NCBI GenBank assembly: GCA_035559795.1
Contig: DATMAR010000012.1
Location: forward strand, 248,001-312,000
Direction: 5' to 3'
Source of the DNA: Fimbriimonadales bacterium
GTDB lineage: Bacteria > Armatimonadota > Fimbriimonadia > Fimbriimonadales > ATM1
Length of the DNA: 64,000 bases
Below are positions 46,984 to 56,935 of this stretch, piece by piece. Under the pieces are notes generated by a model. That model was given only the letters and a program-made list of their open reading frames with translations. It was not told the DNA's origin and did not search any database. How positions within the stretch are numbered: the first letter of the stretch is position 1; the number at the start of each line of letters is the position of its first letter. The position numbers and the translations under genes were made by a program.

Positions 46984-48216
46984 ATGAACAGAGACGAAGA
47001 CAAGTGGCTCGGTTTTCTCGCCTTCGTCTTTTGGAGCCTCATCGGACTGGAATTTTTCACCGGCATATTGCTTGCTTTCTCATACAATCTTCATCAACCA
47101 TACGAATCAGTAAGTGCCCTTCGTAAGTCGTTATTCGGGGCATTTCTTGGCAATTTTCATTATTGGACTAGCGCTCTTCTTATCGTTACCGGGCTTTTGA
47201 ACATATTCTATTTGCTTTGGAACGGTGCATTCACTTGGGAACGTCGCTGGATATGGTGGGGAGCTTTGGGGGGGTTCGTTCTTTGCTTAGCCTCGCAAAT
47301 GAGCGGAAACCTTCTTCCCTTCTCGCAACACGATGTCCGCACCGCTTATGTCGAGGCGAGCATTGCTTCTAGCACCCCTAAAATCGGAGATAACTTGTTT
47401 TATTTCATCTTAGGGGGGGAAAGAGTAACCACCGAAACGCTTTCCCGATGGTATTTTCTGCATCGCTTTCTATTGCCGATTTTATTCGTGCTTCTCGCGA
47501 TACCCGTTCTTCGTACGATTTGGAAAATCGCTTCTCCTCGCACGAGAATGAGCGCTTTGACTTTGTCATTGCTCTTAACAATTCTTATTGCAATTATTTT
47601 CGATACTCCTTTAGGACCCCCTGCAACGGAAGGCGACACGACCGGAAGCACAGGACCGATGTGGTACGTGCTTCCCATGCATAGTTTGCTCAATGTTTTC
47701 AGTCAATTCCGTTCGGATTTAGGATGGGTCGGCGCATTGCTAATACCACTCATTCTTTCGATTATCGCATTCGCTTTGCCATTCCTTTTTCGGAATCCTT
47801 CAGGCGGTAATGGAAGTTTCGGACGTTTCGGGTTCGTCGTGGGGGGGATATTTTTATTTTTATTCGGTATTTCCTATGGTAATGTCGTTGTTCCCCCGTT
47901 CGAAGAGCCGTCTTTCGAAGACAAACACGACGCAAGTAAATTCGTGAACATCCCCATCAATAAAGCACTCGCCGAACGTGGAAGCGAAATCTTCCGCAAT
48001 TCTGCTTGCTTGAGTTGCCATCGCGTGGGCAGTTTAGGCAAATCGCGAGTAGGACCGGATTTAAACGGTGTAGGCAGAAAGCATCCAGACCCGAGATGGC
48101 TCATGGATTTCTTGAAAGACCCGAAAAGCAAAGGAGTAACCCGTATGCCGTCGTTCGGTCACTTGCCGGAAGAAGACAGAATCGCCTTAGTCGAATATTT
48201 GCGCTCTTTAAAATAA
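46984..48216 (+). CDS. Cytochrome b N-terminal domain fused to cytochrome c, one b-heme site missing
   Basis: This 410-residue membrane protein fuses a cytochrome b6-like part to a cytochrome c. The first part (about 1-180) matches b6: helix B NFHYWTSALLIVTGLLNIF, SGNLLPFSQHD in place of TGYSLPWDQ, and helix D WYFLHRFLLPILFVLLAIPV. The first His of each pair is present (His59, His160). The second is not: position 73 is Asn, and positions 174/175 are Pro/Val. So only one b-heme (the bL-type site) can be ligated, by the usual rule. The C-terminal 80 residues are a class I c-type domain with CLSCH (Cys342, Cys345, His346) and axial Met388 in MPSF. Further helices lie between. The partner is unknown; no Rieske protein is adjacent. 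Confidence 0.85.
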   Translation: MNRDEDKWLGFLAFVFWSLIGLEFFTGILLAFSYNLHQPYESVSALRKSLFGAFLGNFHYWTSALLIVTGLLNIFYLLWNGAFTWERRWIWWGALGGFVLCLASQMSGNLLPFSQHDVRTAYVEASIASSTPKIGDNLFYFILGGERVTTETLSRWYFLHRFLLPILFVLLAIPVLRTIWKIASPRTRMSALTLSLLLTILIAIIFDTPLGPPATEGDTTGSTGPMWYVLPMHSLLNVFSQFRSDLGWVGALLIPLILSIIAFALPFLFRNPSGGNGSFGRFGFVVGGIFLFLFGISYGNVVVPPFEEPSFEDKHDASKFVNIPINKALAERGSEIFRNSACLSCHRVGSLGKSRVGPDLNGVGRKHPDPRWLMDFLKDPKSKGVTRMPSFGHLPEEDRIALVEYLRSLK

Positions 48217-48302
48217 GAACCGTCTGCAAAATTGGGGAGAGATAAAAAATAGCGACAGCAGTTTTTTGTATTTCAAATTCACGAGAAGTTTTATATACGT
48301 TT

Positions 48303-48378
48303 TGGCGCGCTCGAGAGGATTCGAACCTCCGACCTACAGGTCCGCAACCTGTTGCTCTATCCACTGAGCTACGAGCGC
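48303..48378 (-). tRNA. tRNA-Arg (anticodon GCG)
   Basis: A 76-base cloverleaf on the minus strand: acceptor GCGCTCG/CGAGCGC, discriminator G, encoded CCA end, D arm GCTC-AGTGGATA-GAGC with A20 (an Arg identity base), anticodon stem ACAGG/CCTGT with loop TTGCGGA, a 5-base variable loop, and T arm GGAGG-TTCGAAT-CCTCT. The anticodon GCG (48343-48345) reads CGC and CGU. It lies between a cytochrome gene and dnaE. Confidence 0.97.
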
Positions 48379-48423
48379 GCTTACTTCTATGATACCTTCG
48401 TCAATCTACAACCAACGGAAAAC

Positions 48424-51400
48424 TCAGAAAATTCCGTTGCGTCTTTCTAAAAAGACATAACCTTTAGCGACACTTAGCCTCAAATCTCGAAGCCACTTGC
48501 CATCTCCAACACGAAGAGGGAGCAAAACGCTTGTCAGTACTTTAGGAGGCTCACCTTTTGCGGGTTGGAATGACGGGTCGAGTACTTCGATACAAAGTTC
48601 AAAATCGCCCGGATTTTGTTTTGCGATTTCGAAGATTTTTTTCAATTCGCTTTTTCGAGCATTTAGAAGCCTCACTCTCACGGTTCCCGGTGAATTTGAA
48701 GTATTTCCGTTACTCGAATTCGATTCGCTATTCGAACGCAAAGGTCGCACTTCTTTCATGATGACTTCGATTCCTTTACCGGAACCGCCCGGCAGGTCTC
48801 GATGCCTTACCTGACCTCTTATGACTGCAAGTTTGTCCTTTCGAAGAAGATGCTTATTTTGCTCATACAATTGCGGAAACACGGTAACGACAACTTGCCC
48901 ACTGAGGTCTTCGAGAACGATCGTCGCCATGAGTTCTTTTTTCGTTTTCGTGCGAGTCTCACGGACGTTGGCAATGACACCAGCGAGAGTTACTTCTGTT
49001 CCGTCGCTGAGTTCCCATAATTGTTTCGTGCTATGCGTAGCCGCTTTATTCACCTCGTCTGTAACGTCGTGCAGAGGATGCGCATGAATGTACGCACCTA
49101 AAACCTCGCGTTCCATAGCGAAGAGTTGCTCGCGGGTTGGGGGGGGAACTTCGGGAAGAATCGGATAAGAAGGGGTTCCCTCACCCCCTTCGAAAAGTTC
49201 GGATTGCCCTATTTCTTTTTCCTGCGATACGCGTTCAGCCCAAGCCAACGCGGTGTCTACTACTCCAAGCAATTTGTTTCGGTTGGGATCTATGGAATCG
49301 AGCGCTCCTGCTCGAATAAGCGCTTGGAGCGAACTTCGATTCAACCCCCCGTATTTTTTAATACGCAAAGCGAAATCATAAAGATGAGTAAAAGGACCCT
49401 CCTCCCGTGCTTTAAGAATTCCTTCTACTGCCGCTTCACCGATGCCTTTGATTGCGCCTAATCCGAAGCGAATTTTGCCGTCTTCTAATACGAAATCGAT
49501 TCCTGATTTACTAATGTCGGGGGGGAGGACTTCGATTTTCATTCTACGACATTCTTCTACCAACCCGACTACACGCTCTTCCTTCTCGCGATACACACTC
49601 AGAAGCGCTGTCATGAATTCGACAGGGTAATGCGCTTTGAGATATGCCGTTTGATAGGCAAGCAATGCGTAACAAACCGCATGCGCTTTGTTGAAAGCAT
49701 AACCTGCGAATGGTTCTAACAACTCCCAGATTTTTTGTGCATTTTCTCCGGATACACCGTTTTGTGCGCATCCCATCATAAATTCCACTTTCATCGAAGC
49801 GAGCAATTTGCGGTCTTTTTTCCCCATCGCGCGCCGCAAGATGTCCGCCTTTCCCAACGAAAATCCTGCGAGTGTTTGCACTAATTGCAATACTTGGTCT
49901 TGATAGGTGATGACTCCGTAAGTTTCCCGCAGTATGGGTTCCATCCGGGGATCGAGGTATTTCGGTTTTCGTTTTTTGAACTTTCCTTCGATGTAGGCGG
50001 GAATGTGCTCCATGGGACCTGGGCGATACAATGCAACCATCGCTGTGAGTTCTTTGATACTTTCCGGCTTGAGTTGCATCACGTATCTTCTCATCCCTTC
50101 CCCTTCGAGTTGAAACACACCGACTGTTTCCCCCCTTCCTAACATCTCGTACGTTTCTTTATCGTCTAATGGGATGGAATTGATATCGATTTCGCCCTTG
50201 CCCATTTTTTTGATATTATCGATAGTGCGAGAAAGAACGGTGAGGTTGCTCAATCCTAAAAGGTCCATTTTCAGAAGACCGAGAGATTCCAGAACGTCCA
50301 TCGGATATTGGGTTACGACTTGTCCATCGCTCCCTCTCGCTAAGGGCATACGTTCGATGAGAGGTTCTTTGCTAATCACAACGCCTGCTGCATGAACACC
50401 AGCATGACGACTAACTCCTTCGATAGTGCGTGCAGTGTCTATCAACCTGCGAGCATTCAAGTCGTTTTCGTATGCTTGTCGAAATTCCGGAAAAAGTTCT
50501 AATGCTTTTTCGATTGTCGTGGTATACGGACCTTGACCACCAATCATTTTGCAAAGGCGGTCCACCTCGGCAAGGGACATTCCTAATGCTCTTCCTGCAT
50601 CGCGCATTGCTGCTTTCGCACCTAAAGTTCCGAAAGTGATAATTTGCGCAACGTGGTCTTCGCCGAAACGCTCACGGACGTATTGCAAGATTTCATCTCG
50701 ACGCGCATCCTCGAAGTCCATATCGATATCCGGCATCTGGACTCTTTCTGGATTCAAAAACCTTTCGAAAGTCAAACCATATTGCAATGGGTCTACGTTC
50801 GTAACTTCGAGAAGATAAGAAACCAATGACCCGGCGGCAGAGCCACGAACGCCATAATAGATGCCGTTTCTTCTTGCATATTGCGCGAAATCACGTACGA
50901 GAAGGAAATATTTCGCGAAGCCTGTTTTTTTGATAATGTCTAATTCGTATTCCAACCGTTGTTTTACTTCTGGTTCTTCCTTAGGATATGCTTTCGAAAG
51001 AGATTCTTCACAAAGTTGCCTCAAATAGACGTCAGGTTCGACACCTTCAGGAATTCCAACATCAGGAAGTTCAACGCGGTCGTATTCGAGTTGAACATTG
51101 CATCGCTCTGCAATGGCGAGTGTATTTTCGATGGCTTGCGGAAACTCTGTAAAACGTTCCTTCATCTCTTGAGGAGATTTCAAATAAAACTCTTTCGTCT
51201 CGAAGCGCAAACGGTCGGAATCCGTTACACGCGAGTTGGTTTGTATGCAAAGAAGCACGTCATGAGCATCCGCATCGCCTTTATCGAGATAGTGCGAATC
51301 GTTCGTGCAAACTAAAGGAAGATTCAATTCGGAGGCAATTTTCAAAAGCCCTTCTCGAATAGCAAGTTGCTCTTTCAATCCATGGTCTTGGAGTTCGACG

Positions 51401-51912
51401 TAATAATTTTCTTCTCCGAAGATATCTTTGTATAACTCCGCCGTGCGTTTCGCGGATTGATAATCACCGTTGAGCAAAGACTGACATACTTCGCTTCCCA
51501 AACATGTCGTAGTGCCGATTAGCCCTTCGGAATATTCGCGCAAAATTTCATGGTCAATACGAGGTTTGTAGTAATAACCTTCGAGGGAAGCAATCGTTGC
51601 CAATTTGCAAAGGTTTACATATCCTTTTTCGTTTTTTGCTAACAACAACAAATGGAAGGAAGAGGCGTCTTCTTTTCCCGTTTTTTTATGCCTGCCTTGA
51701 GGAGACACATATGCCTCCATCCCCAAAATAGGCTTGATTCCCTGTCTTTTGCATTCGAGGTAAAAAGAGAGCACTCCGTACATCACCCCGTGGTCGCTGA
51801 TTGCCAGAGCAGGCATTCCGAACTCTTTGGCGCGCGCAACCATGCTCGGGATGCGCTGAGCGCCATCGAGCAGGCTATATTCGGAGTGGTTATGAAGATG
51901 TACGAATGCCAT
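48424..51912 (-). CDS. dnaE: DNA polymerase III subunit alpha
   Basis: DnaE is the replicative polymerase. The 1162-residue protein has an N-terminal PHP domain (FVHLHNHSEYSLLDGA...), the C-family palm with the catalytic Asp pair in PDIDMDFEDARRDEILQYVRERFG, the following GTLGAKAAMRDAGRALGMSL, fingers with GVITYQDQVLQLVQTLAGFSLGKADILRRAMGKKD, the tandem HhH region, and a C-terminal OB fold (VTLAGVIANVRETRTKTKKELMATIVLED). It ends in about 130 further residues. It is the DnaE1 type, not PolC. The ATG lies after GCAG; the Shine-Dalgarno is weak. Confidence 0.97.
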   Translation of the reverse strand: MAFVHLHNHSEYSLLDGAQRIPSMVARAKEFGMPALAISDHGVMYGVLSFYLECKRQGIKPILGMEAYVSPQGRHKKTGKEDASSFHLLLLAKNEKGYVNLCKLATIASLEGYYYKPRIDHEILREYSEGLIGTTTCLGSEVCQSLLNGDYQSAKRTAELYKDIFGEENYYVELQDHGLKEQLAIREGLLKIASELNLPLVCTNDSHYLDKGDADAHDVLLCIQTNSRVTDSDRLRFETKEFYLKSPQEMKERFTEFPQAIENTLAIAERCNVQLEYDRVELPDVGIPEGVEPDVYLRQLCEESLSKAYPKEEPEVKQRLEYELDIIKKTGFAKYFLLVRDFAQYARRNGIYYGVRGSAAGSLVSYLLEVTNVDPLQYGLTFERFLNPERVQMPDIDMDFEDARRDEILQYVRERFGEDHVAQIITFGTLGAKAAMRDAGRALGMSLAEVDRLCKMIGGQGPYTTTIEKALELFPEFRQAYENDLNARRLIDTARTIEGVSRHAGVHAAGVVISKEPLIERMPLARGSDGQVVTQYPMDVLESLGLLKMDLLGLSNLTVLSRTIDNIKKMGKGEIDINSIPLDDKETYEMLGRGETVGVFQLEGEGMRRYVMQLKPESIKELTAMVALYRPGPMEHIPAYIEGKFKKRKPKYLDPRMEPILRETYGVITYQDQVLQLVQTLAGFSLGKADILRRAMGKKDRKLLASMKVEFMMGCAQNGVSGENAQKIWELLEPFAGYAFNKAHAVCYALLAYQTAYLKAHYPVEFMTALLSVYREKEERVVGLVEECRRMKIEVLPPDISKSGIDFVLEDGKIRFGLGAIKGIGEAAVEGILKAREEGPFTHLYDFALRIKKYGGLNRSSLQALIRAGALDSIDPNRNKLLGVVDTALAWAERVSQEKEIGQSELFEGGEGTPSYPILPEVPPPTREQLFAMEREVLGAYIHAHPLHDVTDEVNKAATHSTKQLWELSDGTEVTLAGVIANVRETRTKTKKELMATIVLEDLSGQVVVTVFPQLYEQNKHLLRKDKLAVIRGQVRHRDLPGGSGKGIEVIMKEVRPLRSNSESNSSNGNTSNSPGTVRVRLLNARKSELKKIFEIAKQNPGDFELCIEVLDPSFQPAKGEPPKVLTSVLLPLRVGDGKWLRDLRLSVAKGYVFLERRNGIF

Positions 51913-52067
51913 CTTGCGGCTGCATAAAGTATGACGAAGTTAGAGCCTTTAGTGCGTCAAACGTTAATATTTTCTGTTAGATTTTGTCTGTTTTTGTAAA
52001 TTTTGTAAAGTCAGGAAAGACTTTTCCGAAGATATAGTATGTGTACGAATCGGATTTTACGAAGTCT

Positions 52068-52442
52068 ATGAAAGAGACGATGCACGAGGAAACAAATGCT
52101 GTCGTAGAACTCCAAGTCGAGGAGCCGACCGTGAACAAGAATTGGTGGCGCGGCAGAGTGCGGTTGAGCACCCTATGTTTGGTAACGGTAATTCTTTTCG
52201 ACTTAGTTACGACTTTGTTTCTTCTCAACCAGGGCTTCGGGGAGGCAAACCCCATATTCGCGAATTTGGCTAAAAAAGGAGAGTGGGCACTCGTGAGCGG
52301 GAAACTCATGTTTACGATTATCCCGCTGTTGATATTGGAATGGGCAAGGACAAAACGACCCTTTACAGCGGAAATCGGCACATGGACTGCGTTTATCGCA
52401 TATACATGGCTTTATGTTTTGAATTTATTGCGTTATTATTGA
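52068..52442 (+). CDS. DUF5658 family membrane protein
   Basis: A small protein of about 124 residues with three or four membrane segments. The block LVTVILFDLVTTLFLLNQGFGEANPIFANL is the DUF5658 signature, with D...T and G-x-x-EANP. ATG 52068 was chosen; a GTG at 52041 would add nine residues. It converges on the next gene with a 7-base overlap. Its function is not known. Confidence 0.7.
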   Translation: MKETMHEETNAVVELQVEEPTVNKNWWRGRVRLSTLCLVTVILFDLVTTLFLLNQGFGEANPIFANLAKKGEWALVSGKLMFTIIPLLILEWARTKRPFTAEIGTWTAFIAYTWLYVLNLLRYY

Positions 52443-53311
52443 GGAGATATGCCGGACATCCCGGACATGCCAGACATATCGGACATATCGGACACGTCGG
52501 AGATGTCTGACATATGAGCACTGGGATATTGCCAATCCGAATCACCCCAATCTCTCCTCGAAATTCCTATGTCTTCGAATCCGAGAGATTCGCGTGCAAA
52601 CCTATAAGCCTGTTCACGAAAGGCGAAAGGTTCTATATCTACGGAATTTCTGAGAATGTTCGACATCGTAAATTCTTCGTAAAGCGCGATACCGTCTTTA
52701 GCGTTCGTATAATAAACTTCGGAAAGACCTGTGGAGGGGATGTTCGACTCTAAAGCGAGTTCCACCAACCTGAACGGACTCGATTTAGCCTCCACGGAAT
52801 CCGCTCGAAAGAGTAGTGAGGAAAGAATTTTTTCTTTTACTTTTGTTATGACCGAAGAATCATCCCAATCCGATATATTGATGCTTTGTTTTTCTCTTAG
52901 TTTAAATTCTAAAGTGGAAATACTCCCCGTGAGAGATGTTGCGATTTCCGTAACGGTTTCTAAACCCTTCGACCACAATCCCGCGTCCATTTCCCAACGA
53001 TAACTAAAAACGAGATTGCCATCGAAATCAATCTCAGCGAGCACTGACTGTATATTCGGTTCAAGCCAAGTAGAAATAGGGGCAAAAGATGCGTCCGCAG
53101 GATTCTTATTATTGTTTGAGGTTGCTTCCGTATTTATAGTCTCTGTTTCGCCATTTATAGTCTCTGTTTCGCCCCTTGCAGGAGGAGAGGTAGAAGAAGT
53201 AGGAAGACTAAAGTAAACAGCGAGAAAGAAAAGGAAAGCCAGCCCGACGCGCGACGCCCCATGAAAGCCAGACACATTATCTTTATTGGCAGACTGGGAA
53301 ACCTTCTTCAT
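52436..53311 (-). CDS. Secreted protein of unknown function with Met-Ser-Asp/Gly repeat tail
   Basis: A 291-residue protein with one N-terminal hydrophobic segment (VGLAFLFFLAVYFSLP), possibly a signal anchor, then a low-complexity Thr/Glu region (GETETIN repeated twice). The central folded part (about 80-265) has no recognised motif. The tail (residues 266-288) is built of Met-Ser-Asp/Gly triplets such as ISDVSDMSDMSGMSGMS and is encoded by a 9-base tandem repeat. It converges on the DUF5658 gene. The family is not recognised. Confidence 0.6.
   Translation of the reverse strand: MKKVSQSANKDNVSGFHGASRVGLAFLFFLAVYFSLPTSSTSPPARGETETINGETETINTEATSNNNKNPADASFAPISTWLEPNIQSVLAEIDFDGNLVFSYRWEMDAGLWSKGLETVTEIATSLTGSISTLEFKLREKQSINISDWDDSSVITKVKEKILSSLLFRADSVEAKSSPFRLVELALESNIPSTGLSEVYYTNAKDGIALYEEFTMSNILRNSVDIEPFAFREQAYRFARESLGFEDIGISRRDWGDSDWQYPSAHMSDISDVSDMSDMSGMSGMSGISPQ
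52452..52514. repeat. 9-base tandem repeat, 7 units
   Basis: Seven units of 9 bases run from 52452 to 52514, close to YCGGACATN (units CCGGACATC, CCGGACATG, CCAGACATA, TCGGACATA, TCGGACACG, TCGGAGATG, TCTGACATA). Read on the minus strand each unit gives three codons of the Met-Ser-Asp/Gly tail. The divergence between units suggests an old array with point changes. Confidence 0.85.
53132..53173. repeat. 21-base tandem duplication
   Basis: Two perfect copies of a 21-base unit lie at 53132-53152 and 53153-53173. It encodes GETETIN on the minus strand in the secreted protein at 52436-53311. The copies have no difference, so the duplication is recent. Confidence 0.9.
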
Positions 53312-53348
53312 AAGTTAAAGTTTCGGCAGCGGGTTTAAAATCGCTGTC

Positions 53349-54671
53349 CTATAATATTAGACGAATTGGAGATTCCAGATATTCCCGCAAAACCCCCATA
53401 AATTCCGCTCCGACAGCCCCGTCAATAATACGGTGATCGAAAGAGCCTGTGATTTTCATACGAGTGCGTATTTCCAATTCTTCTCCTTCTTCAGTTTCTC
53501 GGACAACGGGAATTCGCCTTGCGGTTGCAATTGCAACAATGGCTCCATTCGGAGGATTAATGATTGCTGCAAAATTCTCTACATTGAACATGCCCATATT
53601 GCTAATCGCGAAAGTGCTTCCAACTAATTCGTCTGGTTTTAAGCGATTCTCTCGCGCTCGGTTTACCAAATCGCGCACTTCTAATGCTATTTCTCGCAAG
53701 GATTTCCGTTCCACATTTTTTAGCACCGGTAAAGTCAAACCGTCTGGAACAGCAGTTGCCACACCGATATTGATTTCACCGTGAATGTGCATGTAATCCC
53801 CGTCGTAAGTAGCATTGATATGAGGCATTTTCATGAGACTCATAGCACACGCTTTGATTACGAAATCATTAATCGTAATGCGCATGTCTGGCTCTTGCTC
53901 TTTCAGCATATCGCGCAACCGTTCGAGGTTTTCTAAATCCACTTCCACAGTTACGTAATAGTGAGGAATTTGCTGTTTGGAGAGTGTCGTCCTTTCCGCT
54001 GTGATTTTTTGCAGGAATGTAAGTTTTCGTTTTTCTTCCTTTAATTCGCTAACCGTTGGTATTGCTGCTGCTACTGCAGGAGCTGCTTTTAACTTTTTAA
54101 TCGCCTCTTGAACATCTTGTTCGACTATTCTCCCGCCCGGTCCCGTTCCCTCGATGCTTTCCAAAGGGATGCCCGCTTCCGCAGCGAGTTTTCGCGCCAA
54201 AGGACTTGCGAGCACCCGACCAGGCTCTTTTTCTTTCGTCGGAAGTTTGGTTACTTGTTCTATTTGTTGTGGCTTTTCTGCTTTCTCAGGAACTCTCTCT
54301 GCGACCGGTACTTTCTCTTTGGCTTTTATTTTTTCTACTTCCTTCGTTTCTTGCGCAGCAGTCTCTCCATTTCGTTTTTCGAATGCTTCGGCTTTTCCTT
54401 TCGCTTTCCCCCCCCAATCTTCGGGAAGCGATTCACCTTCTGATAGGATTGCAGCAATCGGCTCTCCAACCGGAACTGTCTCTCCTTCCGAAATTAAAAT
54501 CCCGGCAAGTTTGCCACTTCCAGGAGAATTCAATTCGACCACGGCTTTATCCGTTTGAATCATTCCGATGACTTCACCGGATTCCACCTTATCACCCTCC
54601 TTCTTTTTCCATTCCACAAGGGTGCCTTCCTCCATCGCGTCACCCATCTTAGGCATGATAACTTCGATCAT
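53349..54671 (-). CDS. 2-oxoacid dehydrogenase complex E2 (dihydrolipoyl acyltransferase)
   Basis: This is the transacylase core of a pyruvate-dehydrogenase-type complex. The 440 residues show one lipoyl domain (residues 2-78) with the lipoyl-lysine Lys42 in TDKAVVE; a linker rich in Ala/Lys/Glu; a peripheral-subunit-binding domain (about 157-193, RVLASPLARKLAAEAGIPLESIEGTGPGGRIVEQDV); and a catalytic domain ending in GSFDHRIIDG with His413 and Asp417. The specific 2-oxoacid is not known; the DHRIIDGA form fits PDH E2. The E1 and E3 genes are not in the window. Confidence 0.92.
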   Translation of the reverse strand: MIEVIMPKMGDAMEEGTLVEWKKKEGDKVESGEVIGMIQTDKAVVELNSPGSGKLAGILISEGETVPVGEPIAAILSEGESLPEDWGGKAKGKAEAFEKRNGETAAQETKEVEKIKAKEKVPVAERVPEKAEKPQQIEQVTKLPTKEKEPGRVLASPLARKLAAEAGIPLESIEGTGPGGRIVEQDVQEAIKKLKAAPAVAAAIPTVSELKEEKRKLTFLQKITAERTTLSKQQIPHYYVTVEVDLENLERLRDMLKEQEPDMRITINDFVIKACAMSLMKMPHINATYDGDYMHIHGEINIGVATAVPDGLTLPVLKNVERKSLREIALEVRDLVNRARENRLKPDELVGSTFAISNMGMFNVENFAAIINPPNGAIVAIATARRIPVVRETEEGEELEIRTRMKITGSFDHRIIDGAVGAEFMGVLREYLESPIRLIL

Positions 54672-54726
54672 AGTCTGATGGGATTCTACCTTTGCACACC
54701 TAAAAAGTGTAGGGAGTGTTTATGAT

Positions 54727-56826
54727 TTATTCTTCACGATACCAAACCGCGCTAATTTCTCGAGTTTCCGGGAGCAAACATTCTCCTTCTTTGCACAATT
54801 GGCATCGAATGACCACTTTCACTTCGCCTTCCTCATACGATGGCGGTTGTCCTTCGATGACGAACTTCTCCTCGCCTTCTAAACGCCCCTTGCCAACATC
54901 GACTTTCGCCTCCCATTTTCCCTCTCCTTTTACACGAAGTTCGAAAGGGGTTTCTCCGGGTTTAGAATCGGAACAAGGAATATAAAAACCGCTCGGAATG
55001 ACAATTTTCAACTCGTATCGGACTTTTCCATTTTGAACTGGCGCTTCTTTAGGAGAAATTTCGAACTGGACACGAGGAGTTTCCAATTGAACCGCTGCAC
55101 GACTCGGGCGATGTTCGAGCAACATTCCAAGAGCCAAATGGAGACTGGTTGTCATAGTCGGTACTCGATGCATCCATCCGTGCAGAAAAGATAAATCCTT
55201 CTCTGCAATTTCGTATCGCCCTAAACGAACCGCGCACTGAATTGCAACGCCATTAGGACTGGGAGTTGCAGAATCTAAAACCGGCTTCGAACGGCCGAAG
55301 AATTGTTCTTGATTTCTCCCACTGAAAAACCATCCTCCGTTTTCGTCGTCGTGAAAGTTTTCGAGGAAATAATCGAAAAGTTTCTCAGCGCGTTTTTGAT
55401 ATTCACCGTCTTCTGTTGCATCCGACAAATCCAACAAACCACGAACTACGTATACGGCTTCTAAAAAGGGGTCTCCTATTGGTGAACTATCTGCATATTG
55501 ATGTGGGATGGGCGAAACAGATAAGAGGAAATCTGCGGCTCGCTTCGCTTCGGCTATATATCCTGACAATGCCAAACCACTTATCATCAAACCGTTCCAG
55601 GAGGTCAACATCTTCGTATCGCGTTCTGGCTTTTGGCGCTTTTCGCGTGCATTTCTAAGTTTTTCCAATGCGCTATCCCAGCGGTTTCCTTGAAAATGCT
55701 CGAGATGTAAAATGTTTTTCCCTGTTTTCTTTCCGGAAGCTTCGTCAGCGTAATTCCCCTCTTGTTTGCATCCGAAGGTTTCGAGAAATTCCTCTGCTTC
55801 TTCCTTTAGGATTTCTCGAATTTCGTCAGCGCTCCAAACGTAAAACGAACCTTCCTCTCCGGCTACATCGGCGTCGATTGCCGAATAAAACGCCCCCCCA
55901 GGAGTCGTCATCTCTCGGAATACCCATTCGGCGAGTCTGTCGCAAACTCTTTTGTATTCTTTCTCGCCTGTCAACCGATACGCGCGGGCATAGTTATAAA
56001 GAAATTGAGCGTTATCATAGAGCATTTTTTCGAAATGCGGAAGAAGCCATTCTTCATCCGTCGAATAACGGTGAAAGCCCCCACCGACATGGTCGTGAAT
56101 CCCCCCCAATGCCATAGCGTTCAACTGTTCGACTGCAGCCTCGAGCGCTCCTTCTTTCTCCCAATCTTCTGCCAAGAACAACAGATAGTCGATAGAGGAA
56201 TGCGCGGGAAACTTCGGGCGAGAGAAACGACCTTCGCGAAACTCGGCAATCACTGCATTAAAACACGAATCTAAAGTTCCCGTGCTCAAGTCTATCGCTG
56301 GGGGGGGAATTCGGCTCGTTCTATATTGTTCTAACGCTTGTGCGAATTCGTTCGCCGCTTGATGAATTTCTTGCCGATTACGTCTCCACGCCTGCGCAAT
56401 GGAAAGCGAAAGGGTTTTGAACCCAGCGTAATTTCCTCGGTCTTCTGGAGGGAAATACGTTCCTGCGAAAAATGGCTTCAAGTCAGGGGTTAGAAACAGG
56501 CTCATCGGCCAACCACCATGACCGGTCGCGAGTTGAACCGCGAGCATGTATGCCTCGTCTATATCAGGGCGCTCTTCCCTATCTACTTTGATGCAAACAA
56601 AATTTTCATTGAGGATTTTTGCAATCTCTTCGTTTTCGAAACTCTCTCGTTCCATGACATGGCACCAATGACACGAGGAATAACCGATGCTAAGGAAGAT
56701 GGGTTTGTCTTCTTGTTTCGAGCGAGACAATGCGTCAGGGTCCCAGGGTTCCCAATGAACGGGATTATGAGCGTGTTGCCGGAGATAGGGGCTGACAGCA
56801 CTTGCAAGCCTATTTGTACTCATCAC
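54727..56826 (-). CDS. Thioredoxin-domain protein of the SPATA20/YyaL (DUF255) family
   Basis: The protein has 699 residues. The N-terminal thioredoxin-like domain (about 1-160) starts [24 protein letters not shown] and has the motif CHWC at residues 52-55. The larger C-terminal part is an alpha/alpha toroid of the cellobiose-epimerase kind, with [31 protein letters not shown] and [15 protein letters not shown]. The C-terminal 100 residues are extra and beta-rich. This widespread family has no settled function. It lies 55 bases upstream of the E2 gene on the same strand. Confidence 0.9.
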   Translation of the reverse strand: MMSTNRLASAVSPYLRQHAHNPVHWEPWDPDALSRSKQEDKPIFLSIGYSSCHWCHVMERESFENEEIAKILNENFVCIKVDREERPDIDEAYMLAVQLATGHGGWPMSLFLTPDLKPFFAGTYFPPEDRGNYAGFKTLSLSIAQAWRRNRQEIHQAANEFAQALEQYRTSRIPPPAIDLSTGTLDSCFNAVIAEFREGRFSRPKFPAHSSIDYLLFLAEDWEKEGALEAAVEQLNAMALGGIHDHVGGGFHRYSTDEEWLLPHFEKMLYDNAQFLYNYARAYRLTGEKEYKRVCDRLAEWVFREMTTPGGAFYSAIDADVAGEEGSFYVWSADEIREILKEEAEEFLETFGCKQEGNYADEASGKKTGKNILHLEHFQGNRWDSALEKLRNAREKRQKPERDTKMLTSWNGLMISGLALSGYIAEAKRAADFLLSVSPIPHQYADSSPIGDPFLEAVYVVRGLLDLSDATEDGEYQKRAEKLFDYFLENFHDDENGGWFFSGRNQEQFFGRSKPVLDSATPSPNGVAIQCAVRLGRYEIAEKDLSFLHGWMHRVPTMTTSLHLALGMLLEHRPSRAAVQLETPRVQFEISPKEAPVQNGKVRYELKIVIPSGFYIPCSDSKPGETPFELRVKGEGKWEAKVDVGKGRLEGEEKFVIEGQPPSYEEGEVKVVIRCQLCKEGECLLPETREISAVWYREE

Positions 56827-56895
56827 GCCAACCCTCGAGGTCGAATAGTCATGAGATATTCTACGTCATAATAGAGAAAATAAACATGAACCCGA

Positions 56896-56904
56896 TGATA
56901 TACT
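56896..56904 (+). promoter_or_regulatory. Extended -10 promoter of infC
   Basis: TGaTATACT (TG at 56896-56897, -10 hexamer at 56899-56904) lies 31 bases before the proposed infC start. The -35 region is poor, which an extended -10 can compensate. The predicted leader is about 25 bases long, with GAGGTG near its 3' end. Confidence 0.4.
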
Positions 56905-56935
56905 TATCTCATATGCTCTTTCCCGAGGTGAAAGA

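Noticed and set aside
51913-51960. Promoter for dnaE with TTGACG
   Set aside because: The only -10-like hexamers lie at wrong spacings (12 or 21 bases).
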